From: Rhodococcus jostii RHA1 | GTDB lineage: Bacteria; Actinomycetota; Actinomycetes; Mycobacteriales; Mycobacteriaceae | Direction: 5' to 3' | Assembly: GCF_000014565.1 (NCBI RefSeq) | Contig: NC_008268.1 | Location: 6,452,501 to 6,516,500 of the forward strand | DNA length: 64,000 nucleotides | Translations under genes and position numbers: made by a program | The notes under the pieces: generated by a model | The model's input: only the letters and a program-made list of their open reading frames with translations | Databases searched by the model: none | Told to the model about the DNA's origin: nothing | In this document: positions 18,739-27,482 of the stretch, piece by piece | How positions within the stretch are numbered: the first letter of the stretch is position 1 | Layout of the letters: each line of letters opens with the position of its first letter

Positions 18739-19593
18739 GTGAGCGTCGCCGACAGCGATACCGCGGTGTCGTCCGGGGCCTTCCGGCGCCCGGCGGAACC
18801 GTTGCGCGCTCTGGTCACGGGATACGACGGTTATCGGCTGGCTGGTTTCGAGCCCGGCATCCACCTCGGTCTGCCGTCGCCCTGCCTCACGGTGATCGTG
18901 ACAATCGACGAGCCCCTCGACATCGCCGCCCAGGCGACACCCGAGCAGGCGCCCGGTCGTTTCGACACTCTGGCCAGCGGCATCGCCACGGCCCCGGTGA
19001 CCATCCGGCACGACGGCAACCAGCACGGCGTCCAGCTGGCCCTCAGTCCTCTCGGTGCCCGCGCTCTGCTGGGGGTCCCCACGGCCGCCCTCGGCGCCTG
19101 GGTCGTCGGCCTCGAGGACCTGCTCGGTCCCGACGCGGGGGAACTGACCGAACGGCTGTCGCTCGAACCCGGCTGGGACGAGCGGTTCGCGATCCTCGAC
19201 GAGGTCCTGACCCGCCGCGCGGCGCCGGCGGAGATCGACCCGCACCTCACCCGCGCCTGGCAGCTGCTCGTCGCCGGCGACGGCGCCCGGGTCGGTGACG
19301 TCGCGCACGACGTCGGCTGGAGCAGAAGGCATCTCGTGAACAAGTTCGTCGCCGAATACGGCGTGACACCCAAGGACGTGGTGCGGTTGTCCCGTTTCCA
19401 CCGCTCCCACCGGATGCTCAAGGGTGCCGCCGGGGCGACACTCGCCGACGTGTCCGCGGTGTGCGGGTATTACGACCAGGCCCACATGGCGCGGGACTGG
19501 CGCGACCTCGCGGGCGTCGCACCGTCGCGGTGGCGTGAGATCGACCCGTTCTCATTCGTCCAAGACCCCTACCACGACGACGGCGCAGAGTGA
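18739..19593 (+). CDS. AraC-family transcriptional regulator
   Basis: 284 residues. The C-terminal two helix-turn-helix motifs are recognisable: 'VGDVAHDVGWSRRHLVNKFVAEYGVTPKDVVRL' region, then 'LADVSAVCGYYDQAHMARDWRDLAGVAPSRWR' region. The N-terminal ~170 residues form a sensor domain of unknown ligand. GTG 18739 is the start. The VOC protein gene begins 4 bp after its stop, so the two are co-transcribed and the regulator may respond to the same compound. Confidence 0.9.
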   Translation: MSVADSDTAVSSGAFRRPAEPLRALVTGYDGYRLAGFEPGIHLGLPSPCLTVIVTIDEPLDIAAQATPEQAPGRFDTLASGIATAPVTIRHDGNQHGVQLALSPLGARALLGVPTAALGAWVVGLEDLLGPDAGELTERLSLEPGWDERFAILDEVLTRRAAPAEIDPHLTRAWQLLVAGDGARVGDVAHDVGWSRRHLVNKFVAEYGVTPKDVVRLSRFHRSHRMLKGAAGATLADVSAVCGYYDQAHMARDWRDLAGVAPSRWREIDPFSFVQDPYHDDGAE

Positions 19594-19597
19594 TGAC

Positions 19598-19993
19598 ATG
19601 ACTACTTCGACGCACACCACATATGTGTGGCCCACCCTCGTCTACCGCGACGCGCGGTCCGCGATCCGCTTCCTCGTCGACGCCTTCGGGTTCGCCGAGA
19701 ACGCGGTGTACGGCGAGGGCGACCGGGTCGATCACGCCGAACTCGGCTGGCCCAAGGGCGGCGGGATCATGCTCGGTTCGCCCAGTGAGGACTCGGTCAT
19801 CAGCGACCTGCCGCCGGGGACGGGCTCGGTGTACCTCGTCGTCGACGACCCCGACGCGCTCCACGAGCGCGCCGTGGCCGCCGGCGCCACGATCGTTCGC
19901 GGACTGCGGGACGAGGACTACGGATCGCGCGGCTTCACCTGCCGCGACCCCGAGGGCGTGTTCTGGAGTTTCGGCACCTACACCGGCGGGTGA
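19598..19993 (+). CDS. VOC/glyoxalase-superfamily protein
   Basis: 131-residue protein with the beta-alpha-beta-beta-beta pattern of the vicinal oxygen chelate fold: 'WPTLVYRDARSAIRFLVDAFGF' at the N-terminus and 'FTCRDPEGVFWSFGTY' at the C-terminus. Glyoxalase, extradiol dioxygenase and bleomycin-binding proteins share it. The real reaction cannot be assigned. It follows the AraC gene with a 4-bp gap. Confidence 0.85.
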   Translation: MTTSTHTTYVWPTLVYRDARSAIRFLVDAFGFAENAVYGEGDRVDHAELGWPKGGGIMLGSPSEDSVISDLPPGTGSVYLVVDDPDALHERAVAAGATIVRGLRDEDYGSRGFTCRDPEGVFWSFGTYTGG

Positions 19994-20003
19994 TCCCGCC
20001 CGA

Positions 20004-21041
20004 TCACGCCCCGTGCCCGGCCGGGACCTCCTCGCCGGGCTTCGGCGGAGGTGGCGGCGTGCCGTCCCCGAACGGCCTGCCGCCGAGTTGTTCACGCCCG
20101 TGTGGCTCGAGCCAGCCGGACAGGTCTGGCCCCTTCGGCACGATCCGGGTGGGATTGATGTCGGTGTGCACGATGTAGTAGTGCTGCTTGATCTGGGTGA
20201 AGTCGATGGTGTCGCCGAACCCGGGTGTCTGGAAGAGATCGCGGGCATAACTCCACAGCACCGGCATCTCGTCGAGTTTGTTCCGATTGCACTTGAAGTG
20301 GCCGTGATAGACCGCGTCGAACCGGGCCAGGGTGGTGAACAGGCGCACGTCGGCCTCGGTGATCGTGTCGCCGACGAGGAACCTGTGGTCGGTCAGACGG
20401 TCTTCGAGCCAGTCGAGGCGGGCGAACAGGCGGTCGTACGCGGATTCGTACGCCTCCTGGGATCCGGCGAATCCGCACCGGTACACCCCGTTGTTGACGT
20501 CGCGGAACACGAGATCGGCGACCTCGTCGATCTCGTCGCGCAGCGGCTCGGGGTAGAGGTCGGGCGCGCCCTCGCGGTGGTACCGCTTCCATTCCGAGGA
20601 CAGATCCAGGGTGATCTGCGGGTAGTCGTTGGTGACCACCTGCCCGGTGGGGACGTCGACGATCGCGGGCACGGTGATGCCGCGGGGGTAGTCCGGGAAA
20701 CGCGCGAAGTACGCGTCCTGCAGGCGCGGGATCTTCAGCACGGGGTCGAGCCCGTCCGGATCCAGATCGAAAGTCCAGCTGCGCTTGTCGTGGGTGGGGC
20801 CGCACAGTCCCATCGACAACGCGTCCTCGAGTCCGAGTAGTCGCCGGACGATGATCGCGCGGTTGGCCCACGGGCACGCCCGAGCGGCGACGAGGCGGTA
20901 GCGGCCCGGTTCGACCGGATAGCCGTCGCGGCCGTCGGCCGTGATGCGGGTGGGGATGTAGTGGGTGTCGCGCGTGAACTCGGCGCCGGATTCGACGTAG
21001 GCGCCTTCCGTGCTGTGCGGTTCTGCCGTTCGTTCTGTCAT
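20004..21041 (-). CDS. Glutathionyl-hydroquinone reductase-like (GST-Xi, YqjG/ECM4 type)
   Basis: 345 residues. The thioredoxin-fold N-terminal domain carries the family Cys in 'ARACPWANRA', and the C-terminal alpha domain has 'EADVRLFTTLARFDAVYHGHFKCN', both characteristic of YqjG/ECM4/PcpF S-glutathionyl-hydroquinone reductases. Those enzymes remove glutathione from glutathionyl-hydroquinones. Actinobacteria normally make mycothiol rather than glutathione, so the thiol partner here may differ. The C-terminus has a Pro stretch and an acidic tail. Single gene, 10 bp after the convergent VOC gene. Confidence 0.88.
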   Translation of the reverse strand: MTERTAEPHSTEGAYVESGAEFTRDTHYIPTRITADGRDGYPVEPGRYRLVAARACPWANRAIIVRRLLGLEDALSMGLCGPTHDKRSWTFDLDPDGLDPVLKIPRLQDAYFARFPDYPRGITVPAIVDVPTGQVVTNDYPQITLDLSSEWKRYHREGAPDLYPEPLRDEIDEVADLVFRDVNNGVYRCGFAGSQEAYESAYDRLFARLDWLEDRLTDHRFLVGDTITEADVRLFTTLARFDAVYHGHFKCNRNKLDEMPVLWSYARDLFQTPGFGDTIDFTQIKQHYYIVHTDINPTRIVPKGPDLSGWLEPHGREQLGGRPFGDGTPPPPPKPGEEVPAGHGA

Positions 21042-21071
21042 GGTCGACTCGTCCCCGTCTGTCGATGTCTC

Positions 21072-21794
21072 TCAGAGCGTACTTCGGGAGATCGTGACCG
21101 CGGCATACGTTCCCAGTTCCCGGTACCCGGCGCGGGCGGCGAGCGCGCGCGAGGCCAGATTGTCGCGGGGTGAACGGCATTGAGCGATCAGGCCGCTGTC
21201 GAGCGCGTCGTCGGTGGCGATCCCGGCGACCGTGGCGCCCAGTCCCCGGCGCCGGAACTCCGGCACCGTCAGCACACCGACATCGGCGAGGAACCCCTGG
21301 AACTCGGCGTACCCGGCGGAACTGACCGGTTGCTGCGCGTCGTCGAGAATCGTGAACCATCGGTTGCGGTCACCCAAGCGGGCCTCGGTGACGTCGTCCG
21401 GGGGACATGCCTCCTCGACCTGCCGGACGTGGTCGTGTTCGTGGGAGACGAGCGGTGGCCGCCCGGTCGCCGGATCCTGGTAGTCGGTGCCGAACGCGAG
21501 CGCCACGGGACCGGCGCACCGTCCGGACCGATCCTGGGTGAGGGCGAGCAGGGTCGCGGATTCGGTCAGCTCCTCCGACGTGTGCCCGTCGGCACGCTCG
21601 ATCGCCCACCGCGGTCCGACGAGCGCGGACGTCTCGCCCAGGCGCAGGAAGCGGATCGTGTCCGTGTCGTCGTCCACCCGGACGGCGCGGTCGTCGGCGC
21701 CCGGCCGGGTGGACAGAGCGTCGTCGGGCAGTCCCAGTTCGCGTGACCAGGCGAGTCGAATGATGTCGAGGTGATGGGGGTCCACGGGACCCAC
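21072..21794 (-). CDS. GNAT-family N-acetyltransferase
   Basis: About 240 residues with a C-terminal GNAT domain. The acetyl-CoA binding motif appears in 'LTVPEFRRRGLGATVAGIATDDAL', followed by the usual 'AARAGYRELGTYAAVTI' strand. The first ~120 residues are not recognised. GTG 21794 (or GTG 21785) is the likely start; the frame is open further up but there it crosses the PadR gene. It is divergent from the padR-MFS operon with under 100 bp between. Substrate unknown. Confidence 0.8.
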   Translation of the reverse strand: MGPVDPHHLDIIRLAWSRELGLPDDALSTRPGADDRAVRVDDDTDTIRFLRLGETSALVGPRWAIERADGHTSEELTESATLLALTQDRSGRCAGPVALAFGTDYQDPATGRPPLVSHEHDHVRQVEEACPPDDVTEARLGDRNRWFTILDDAQQPVSSAGYAEFQGFLADVGVLTVPEFRRRGLGATVAGIATDDALDSGLIAQCRSPRDNLASRALAARAGYRELGTYAAVTISRSTL

Positions 21795-21803
21795 GGTAAC
21801 CGC

Positions 21804-21844
21804 TTGTTCCCTATCCGCCCGGACGGTATATTCCACGTGGAGTA
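21804..21844 (+). promoter_or_regulatory. padR-MFS promoter with overlapping CCACGTGG palindrome
   Basis: TTGTTC (21804-21809), a 17-bp spacer and TATATT (21827-21832) form a good promoter for the PadR gene. A near-perfect 16-bp palindrome, TATTCCACGTGGAGTA (21829-21844), covers the -10 box and start point, and a half-site TGGAGTA recurs at 21852-21858. This is the layout expected for PadR autorepression. Confidence 0.65.
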
Positions 21845-21873
21845 TTTGACTTGGAGTAGTGGAGGCGGTGACT

Positions 21874-22488
21874 GTGGCACTCACGCCGCTCGGTGTCACC
21901 ATCCTCGGTCTGCTGTGTGAGCGCACGATGCATCCGTACGAGATGTACCAACTCGCCGCCACCCGGCGTGGACGCGTCGTGAAGATCCGGCCGGGTTCGC
22001 TGTATCACACCGTGAGCAGGCTCGAAGGTGAAGGGCTGGTGCGCACCACCGGCACCGACCGGGCGGGAAATCGGCCCGAACGCACCATGTACGAGGTCAC
22101 CGAGGCGGGCCGGGAAGCGCTCGTCCACCGGGTCAGCGACATGCTCGCCACCCCGGTGCACGAGTACCCGCAGTTCCCTCTGGCACTGGCGGAGGCGCAC
22201 AACGTCGCCGCCCCCACCGTGGTGGAACTGCTCCGGGAACGGCTCGATCACCTCACCCGCGAGATCGACGAACTCGAGACCGCCGCCGCGCTCGCCTGTT
22301 CCACCGAGACCCCCAGGATCTTCCTCCTCGGCAACGAATTTCTCGTTACCGTCGCCCGCGCGGAGCACGAATGGCTCAGCGCCCTGGTGGCCGACATCGA
22401 CTCCGGAGCCCTCCCGTGGCTTTCGCCGGAACTTCTCGAACGACTGACACACTCACGCCGGATCCCATCCGGTTCAGCAAAGGATTGA
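21874..22488 (+). CDS. PadR-family transcriptional regulator
   Basis: About 204 residues. The winged helix-turn-helix N-terminus is typical ('ALTPLGVTILGLLCERTMHP', then 'GSLYHTVSRLEGEGLV'), followed by a Vir_C-like helical dimerisation tail. GTG 21874 has GGAGG eight bases upstream; longer GTG starts at 21859 and 21868 lack good spacing. Its TGA overlaps the ATG of the MFS gene, so it is probably a local repressor of that efflux pump. Confidence 0.9.
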   Translation: MALTPLGVTILGLLCERTMHPYEMYQLAATRRGRVVKIRPGSLYHTVSRLEGEGLVRTTGTDRAGNRPERTMYEVTEAGREALVHRVSDMLATPVHEYPQFPLALAEAHNVAAPTVVELLRERLDHLTREIDELETAAALACSTETPRIFLLGNEFLVTVARAEHEWLSALVADIDSGALPWLSPELLERLTHSRRIPSGSAKD

Positions 22489-24002
22489 TGATGGACACCG
22501 AGCGCACCGCACCACCCACGTCGCCACCCGAGCATCGAAATCCGTGGCCGGCCCTGTGGGCCCTCGTCATCGGCTTCTTCATGATCCTCGTCGACAGCAC
22601 CATCGTCGCGGTGGCCAACCCGGCGATCATGAACGACCTGCACACCGACATCAACAAGGTCGTCTGGGTCACCAGCGCGTATCTGCTGGCGTATGCGGTG
22701 CCGCTGTTGGTCACCGGTCGACTCGGTGATCGGTTCGGTCCGAAGAACATCTACCTGATCGGGCTCGTCCTGTTCACCGGTGCGTCGCTGTGGTGCGGCC
22801 TGTCCGGCACCATCACGATGCTCATCGTCGCCCGGGTCTTCCAGGGACTGGGCGCCGCACTGATGACGCCGCAGACGATGGCCGTCATCACCCGCACGTT
22901 CCCGCCGGACCGTCGCGGCACCGCGATGGGTCTGTGGGGCGCTGTCGCCGGTGTCGCCACCCTGGTGGGACCGCTCGCGGGCGGCGTGCTCGTGGACAAC
23001 CTCGGCTGGGAGTGGATCTTCATCGTCAACGTCCCCGTCGGTGTGGTCGCGTTCGTGCTGGCCTGGCGGTTGGTGCCTTCGCTCGAGACCCACGAGCACA
23101 AGTTCGACATCCCCGGTGTCGTCCTCAGCGCGCTCGGCATGTTCTTCCTCGTGTTCGGAATCCAGGAAGGCAGCTCCTACGACTGGTCGGCGACCGTGCT
23201 GGCGTCGATCGGCGCCGGCCTCGTCCTTCTCGGCGTCTTCGTCTGGTACCAGTCCTGGAACAAGAACGAGCCGCTCCTGCCCCTGGGCCTGTTCAAGGAC
23301 CGCAACTTCTCGCTCGCCAACGTGGCGATCACCTCGATGGGCTTCGCGATCACCGCGATGGTCCTGCCGCTGATGTTCTACACGCAGGCGGTGCGGGGTC
23401 TGTCGCCCACACGGTCGGCCCTGCTGCTCGTGCCCATGGCCGTCCTCACCGGCGTGTTCGCCCCGTTCATCGGCAAGCTCGTGGACCGCACCCATCCGCG
23501 GTACATCGCGGGCGCCGGATTCCTGCTGTTCTCGATCGCGCTCGCCTGGCTGTCCATGGTCATGTCACCCGACGTGGCGATCTGGGAACTGCTGCTGCCC
23601 ATCGGACTGATCGGCCTCGCCAACGCGTGTATCTGGTCGCCGCTCGCCGCCACGGCCACGCACAACCTTCCACCCCATCAGGCGGGCGCCGGAGCAGGCG
23701 TCTACAACACCACCCGCCAGGTCGGCGCCGTCCTCGGCAGCGCCGCGATCGGCGCACTCATCACGGCCCGCCTGTCCGCTCAGGGGCTGAACGCCGATAG
23801 CCAGGAGGCCGGTGTGGGGGAGATGCCGGAATTCGTGAAGGAACCGTTCGCCACGGCGATGTCGCAGTCGATCTGGCTGCCCGCGGCCGTCCTGCTGATC
23901 GGTTTCCTCGCCTCGGTGTGCTTCGCGCGACCGTTGCGCGAGAAGAAGCCCGGAGTCAGTGCGGGCGACGCAGCCAGTCGGGAAACATCACTGCAGGGTT
24001 GA
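22488..24002 (+). CDS. MFS drug efflux transporter, DHA2 (14-TM) family
   Basis: 504-residue EmrB/QacA-type antiporter. Family motifs are visible: 'LDSTIVAVANPAI'-like motif D1 ('VDSTIVAVANPAI'), motif A 'GRLGDRFGPKNIYLIG', and motif C 'GVATLVGPLAGGVLVDNLGW'. About fourteen hydrophobic segments. ATG 22488 overlaps the padR stop; ATG 22491 is an equal alternative. Translational coupling and the PadR partner suggest inducible efflux of a toxic small molecule. Its last 47 bp overlap the convergent FAD-oxidase gene. Confidence 0.92.
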   Translation: MMDTERTAPPTSPPEHRNPWPALWALVIGFFMILVDSTIVAVANPAIMNDLHTDINKVVWVTSAYLLAYAVPLLVTGRLGDRFGPKNIYLIGLVLFTGASLWCGLSGTITMLIVARVFQGLGAALMTPQTMAVITRTFPPDRRGTAMGLWGAVAGVATLVGPLAGGVLVDNLGWEWIFIVNVPVGVVAFVLAWRLVPSLETHEHKFDIPGVVLSALGMFFLVFGIQEGSSYDWSATVLASIGAGLVLLGVFVWYQSWNKNEPLLPLGLFKDRNFSLANVAITSMGFAITAMVLPLMFYTQAVRGLSPTRSALLLVPMAVLTGVFAPFIGKLVDRTHPRYIAGAGFLLFSIALAWLSMVMSPDVAIWELLLPIGLIGLANACIWSPLAATATHNLPPHQAGAGAGVYNTTRQVGAVLGSAAIGALITARLSAQGLNADSQEAGVGEMPEFVKEPFATAMSQSIWLPAAVLLIGFLASVCFARPLREKKPGVSAGDAASRETSLQG

Positions 24003-25320
24003 GGTAGTCCGCGGGATCGAACGCCTGCTTGATCGTCCACATCGCGGTGATGTCCTCGCGGCTGAGGGCGAGGTCCAGGTAGTTGCGCTTGTGTGCGCCG
24101 ACGCCGTGCTCGGAGGCGATGTTGCCGCCGTGATCGCGGATCAGTTCCGTGACCGGCCGGTACAGCACGGACTCGTCGGGGCAGCGCAGCACGTTGAGGT
24201 GGACGTTGCCGTCGGCGACGTGCCCGAAGAGCACCGGGATCGCGTCGGGTGCCCGGCTCGTCACCATTGCGACCGCGTCGGCGACGAATGCGGCGAGGGT
24301 GTCCAGTGGGAGGGCGGCGTCGAACTTCAGCGGGGGTCCGAACAGTCCGACCACTTCCGCGAACGCTTCCCGCGCCGACCACACTCGGGCGCGGCCTGCG
24401 GAATCTATCCCGACGGCGGGTTCGTCGTCGGGATCGCACTGCTCCAGCGCCGCGGCCAGGTCGTCGGTGAGGTCGCGCCGGCCGGCCAGTTCGACGAGGA
24501 GATACCACGGCAGACCCGTGGGAACGGCGAAACTCAGCCGCGAGGAGGCCAATTCGAGCCCGCGTCCGTCGAGCATTTCCACGGCGTCCACCCCGTCGAG
24601 CCGCCGCACGACGTGAGCGGCGTCGATCAAGCCGGGTAGTTGCGCGAAGCCGGCGAGGGCGGTCACACGGAACTCCGGGACGGGGTGGAGTGCGAGATCG
24701 ACGGTCGTGACCACACCGAGAGTGCCCTCGCTGCCGACCCACAGCGCGGGCAGGTCGTATCCGCAGTTCTCGGCGCCCACCCGCATGCTGCGCCGCACGA
24801 TCGCCCCGTCGGGGAGCACGACCTCCAGGCCCAGCACCTGTGCGGACATGTGGCCGTACCGCACGGTGTGCAGCCCACCGGCATTCGTCGACACCATGCC
24901 GCCGATCGTCGCGGTATCGCGGGACGCGATGTCGACGCCGAACAGCAGTCCGGCGTCGGACGCGGCGTGCCGGAGTGTCGAGAGGGTGACCCCGGCGCCG
25001 ACGGTGACGCGCAGGTTCTCGCGGTCGACGGCGCCGACCGCGGTCAGCCGTTCCGTCGACAGCAGCACGTCATCGTGCTCGGGAACCGTGCCCGCTTCGA
25101 GGCCGGTGCGGCCACCCTGCACGGTGACCTTCACCCCGGCCCGGCGGCAGATGCCCAGCACGGCCGAGACTTCCGCGGCATCCGCGGGCCGGACGAGTGC
25201 GCTCGCGCGCCCGCTGTAGCGTCCCGTGTGGTCGGTGGCGCGGGCGGCGAGCACGTCCGCGTCCACGGTCACGAACCGTTCTCCGACGGCGTCGGCCAGC
25301 GCCGCGCGCAGCGAGTCCAC
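23956..25320 (-). CDS. FAD-linked oxidase (GlcD / D-2-hydroxyacid dehydrogenase type)
   Basis: 454-residue VAO-family flavoprotein. The PCMH FAD-binding domain contains 'VQGGRTGLEAGTVP' and 'ATIGGMVSTNAGGLHTVRYG'; the C-terminal domain has 'LFGHVADGNVHLNV' and 'SEHGVGAHKRNYL', as in glycolate oxidase GlcD, D-lactate and D-2-hydroxyglutarate dehydrogenases. It should oxidise a D-2-hydroxy acid; the exact one is unknown. GTG 25320 is the start, 40 bp from the divergent crotonase gene. Confidence 0.9.
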   Translation of the reverse strand: MDSLRAALADAVGERFVTVDADVLAARATDHTGRYSGRASALVRPADAAEVSAVLGICRRAGVKVTVQGGRTGLEAGTVPEHDDVLLSTERLTAVGAVDRENLRVTVGAGVTLSTLRHAASDAGLLFGVDIASRDTATIGGMVSTNAGGLHTVRYGHMSAQVLGLEVVLPDGAIVRRSMRVGAENCGYDLPALWVGSEGTLGVVTTVDLALHPVPEFRVTALAGFAQLPGLIDAAHVVRRLDGVDAVEMLDGRGLELASSRLSFAVPTGLPWYLLVELAGRRDLTDDLAAALEQCDPDDEPAVGIDSAGRARVWSAREAFAEVVGLFGPPLKFDAALPLDTLAAFVADAVAMVTSRAPDAIPVLFGHVADGNVHLNVLRCPDESVLYRPVTELIRDHGGNIASEHGVGAHKRNYLDLALSREDITAMWTIKQAFDPADYLNPAVMFPDWLRRPH

Positions 25321-25360
25321 ACCCCGATCGTAGGCGGAACGCGTGTGGCAGTCTGGCGGC

Positions 25361-26167
25361 ATGACTGAGCCTGCCGCCGCCGCGCATCCCACCCGACTCG
25401 AGCGTGTCCGTACCGACGCCGGCGCCGAGATCGCGATCCTGACGTTCGCCCACGGCGCACTGAACCTCTTCGATCAGGCGATGTTCGACGCCGTGCAGGC
25501 CGACGTCGCGGCGCTCGCCGAGAATCCGCCGCGCGCGGTGCTGCTGCGTGCCGAGGGCAAGGTGGTCTCCGCGGGGGTGGACGTCCACGTGTTCGAGGGG
25601 CTCACCGCGGAACAGGGCGCGGACCTGTGGCAGGAGTTGTTCGCCGAGATCTGCCATCCGCTCGAGGCGCTGCCGTGCCCCGTCGTGTACTCGGCGCACG
25701 GATTGACGCTGACTGCGGCCTTCGAGATCGCGCTCGCCTGCGACATCATCCTCGCCGCACCGAAGGCGAAGTTCGGACTGGTCGAGACGGTGGTGGGGCT
25801 GACCCCGTCGATGGGCGGTCCGCAGCGGCTGGCCGAGCGGGCAGGGTCCGGCCGCGCCCGGGAACTGGTGATGACCGGCGACCTGTACGACGCCGCGACA
25901 CTGCGCGACTGGGGTGTGGTCAACGCCGTCCACGAGGACGTCGACACCGAGGCCCGCGCCCTCGTCGCACGCCTGGCGGACGGGCCGACGCGCGCACACG
26001 ACGCCACGAAGCAGATCATCTCCGCGTGGCGGTCGGGTGGAGTCGCGCACGCCGACTCGATCACGCCCGACGTGTCGGGTGCGCTGTTCGAGACCGACGA
26101 CCTTCAGGGTGCGGTGCGCAGCTTCCTCGACGTCGGACCGGGCAAGGCGACGTACCGCGGACGGTAG
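25361..26167 (+). CDS. Enoyl-CoA hydratase/isomerase (crotonase) family protein
   Basis: 268 residues. Crotonase-fold signature around 'AFEIALACDIILAAPKAKFGLVETVVG' region: both positions equivalent to the catalytic Glu pair of hydratases are Glu. The usual Gly-Gly-Gly run before the first Glu is replaced by Thr-Ala-Ala, which alters the oxyanion loop. It may hydrate or isomerise an acyl-CoA, or do another crotonase reaction. ATG 25361 is the start; divergent from the FAD-oxidase gene. The AMP-ligase gene follows after 92 bp. Confidence 0.85.
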   Translation: MTEPAAAAHPTRLERVRTDAGAEIAILTFAHGALNLFDQAMFDAVQADVAALAENPPRAVLLRAEGKVVSAGVDVHVFEGLTAEQGADLWQELFAEICHPLEALPCPVVYSAHGLTLTAAFEIALACDIILAAPKAKFGLVETVVGLTPSMGGPQRLAERAGSGRARELVMTGDLYDAATLRDWGVVNAVHEDVDTEARALVARLADGPTRAHDATKQIISAWRSGGVAHADSITPDVSGALFETDDLQGAVRSFLDVGPGKATYRGR

Positions 26168-26192
26168 GCGTCGGCGATCCGCTCCCCGCAAC

Positions 26193-26212
26193 TGTGACGG
26201 GCGTCATATAGT
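26193..26212 (+). promoter_or_regulatory. Candidate promoter with CRP-like site before the AMP-ligase gene
   Basis: TGTGACGGGCGTCATA (26193-26208) differs from TGTGA-N6-TCACA at one conserved position, and TATAGT (26207-26212) fits a -10 box. The start codon follows at 26260 with GGAGG at 26250-26254. A weak candidate by itself, noted because similar sites precede two other acyl-CoA ligase genes in this window. Confidence 0.35.
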
Positions 26213-26259
26213 CGTGGCAACGTCCCGGTCGCGTAGCAGTGTCGTCAGCGGAGGTACAG

Positions 26260-27456
26260 ATGCCGTCGTCCCTCGTCGAGTACCCGAGTAGTGGTCCCTT
26301 CTTCCACGACGACCGGGTGGTCCGTGGCCGCGACGGCCTGCTCCGATACGGCGGGCTCAACCCGTCGCTCACCGAGTTGCTCGACATCTCCGTGCACCGC
26401 TACGCGGGCCGGATCGCCGTCGAGGAGGACGGTGGCCGGTCGCTCACGTTCTCGCAACTGTGGACGTCCGCGGCGCGGGTGGCCGGCGGGCTGAAGTCGA
26501 AGGGGGTCGAGATCGGCGACCGCGTCGCCGTCCGGCAGCCCGTGGGGGTTCGCTGGGTGGAGGCGTTCCTCGGCGTGTTGCTCGCCGGCGGCGTGCCGGT
26601 CGGGGTGAGCCCGGCACTCGACGACGCGCAGACCGGTGAGGTGCTCGCCGACAGCGAGTCGGTGCTGATCCTCGACGGCGAACTGCCGGAGGGTATCTCG
26701 TTCATCGACGACGGCGCGAGCCCCGACGAGCTGGTGCTGCTGTCGTACACGCCCGGCCCGTCGGACTCGCCGAAGGGTGTGGAGCTGAGCAACGAGAACG
26801 TCCTCTCGACCATCGAATCCGTGCTCCACGCGCGCGGGTTCAGCTCCGAGGGGCTGCGGAATCTCCTGGTCGAACCCGAACTGCACACCGTCGGATCGCT
26901 CGTCGAACTGCTCTCGACGCTGGTGGTGGGCGGAACGGTCCTGTTGACCGGGAGTACCGACGCCGCGTCGTGGCGCGGCACCGGCGCCGACGTGCTCACC
27001 GCGGCGCCCGCCGTCCTCCTGCGGGCCGTGGAGAACTCGCGGGTGACGAGTTTCGGCCGGCGCGCGGTGCGCTGGATCGACTACAGCGGCTCCGGTCTGT
27101 CCCTGGAGCAGTCGCAACTGCTCCGCCGGACGTTCCCCGCGGCCAGGCACTTCCTCGGGTGGGGAATGACCGAGACGTGTGGGGCCGGGCTGGCGCTGCC
27201 CGACGAGTGCGCTCTGACACACGCGGGCAGTGTGGGTGTCGCGTTCGGCGGGATGGAGGTGGCCCTCCTCGGACCGGACGCCGGCCGCGGTGTCGGCGAA
27301 TTGCTGTGCCGCGGTCCGGGAGTCAGCCGCGGCTACTGGAACCGGCCCGAGGTCACCGCGCAGACCTTCACGGGTGGCTGGTTTCACACCGGCGACACCG
27401 CGAATATCGACGGCGACGGCTTCGTCCGTATCGTCGACCGCGACACCGCTGCCTAG
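26260..27456 (+). CDS. Truncated AMP-dependent acyl-CoA synthetase-like protein
   Basis: 398 residues of the acyl-adenylate-forming family but only its large N-terminal domain. Motifs A5 ('GWGMTETCG') and A7 ('GGWFHTGDTANIDGDGFVRI') are kept. The ATP-binding loop is altered ('YTPGPSDSPKGVELS' in place of YTSGTTGxPKG). The chain stops at the hinge ('VDRD' then Thr-Ala-Ala-stop), so the ~110-residue C-terminal domain with the catalytic Lys is absent; only 26 bp separate it from the next gene, leaving no remnant. ATG 26260 has GGAGG five bases upstream. Catalysis of full acyl-CoA synthesis is unlikely. Confidence 0.85.
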   Translation: MPSSLVEYPSSGPFFHDDRVVRGRDGLLRYGGLNPSLTELLDISVHRYAGRIAVEEDGGRSLTFSQLWTSAARVAGGLKSKGVEIGDRVAVRQPVGVRWVEAFLGVLLAGGVPVGVSPALDDAQTGEVLADSESVLILDGELPEGISFIDDGASPDELVLLSYTPGPSDSPKGVELSNENVLSTIESVLHARGFSSEGLRNLLVEPELHTVGSLVELLSTLVVGGTVLLTGSTDAASWRGTGADVLTAAPAVLLRAVENSRVTSFGRRAVRWIDYSGSGLSLEQSQLLRRTFPAARHFLGWGMTETCGAGLALPDECALTHAGSVGVAFGGMEVALLGPDAGRGVGELLCRGPGVSRGYWNRPEVTAQTFTGGWFHTGDTANIDGDGFVRIVDRDTAA

Positions 27457-27482
27457 GTGGTGCGAAAGGCAGGTATCCACCC

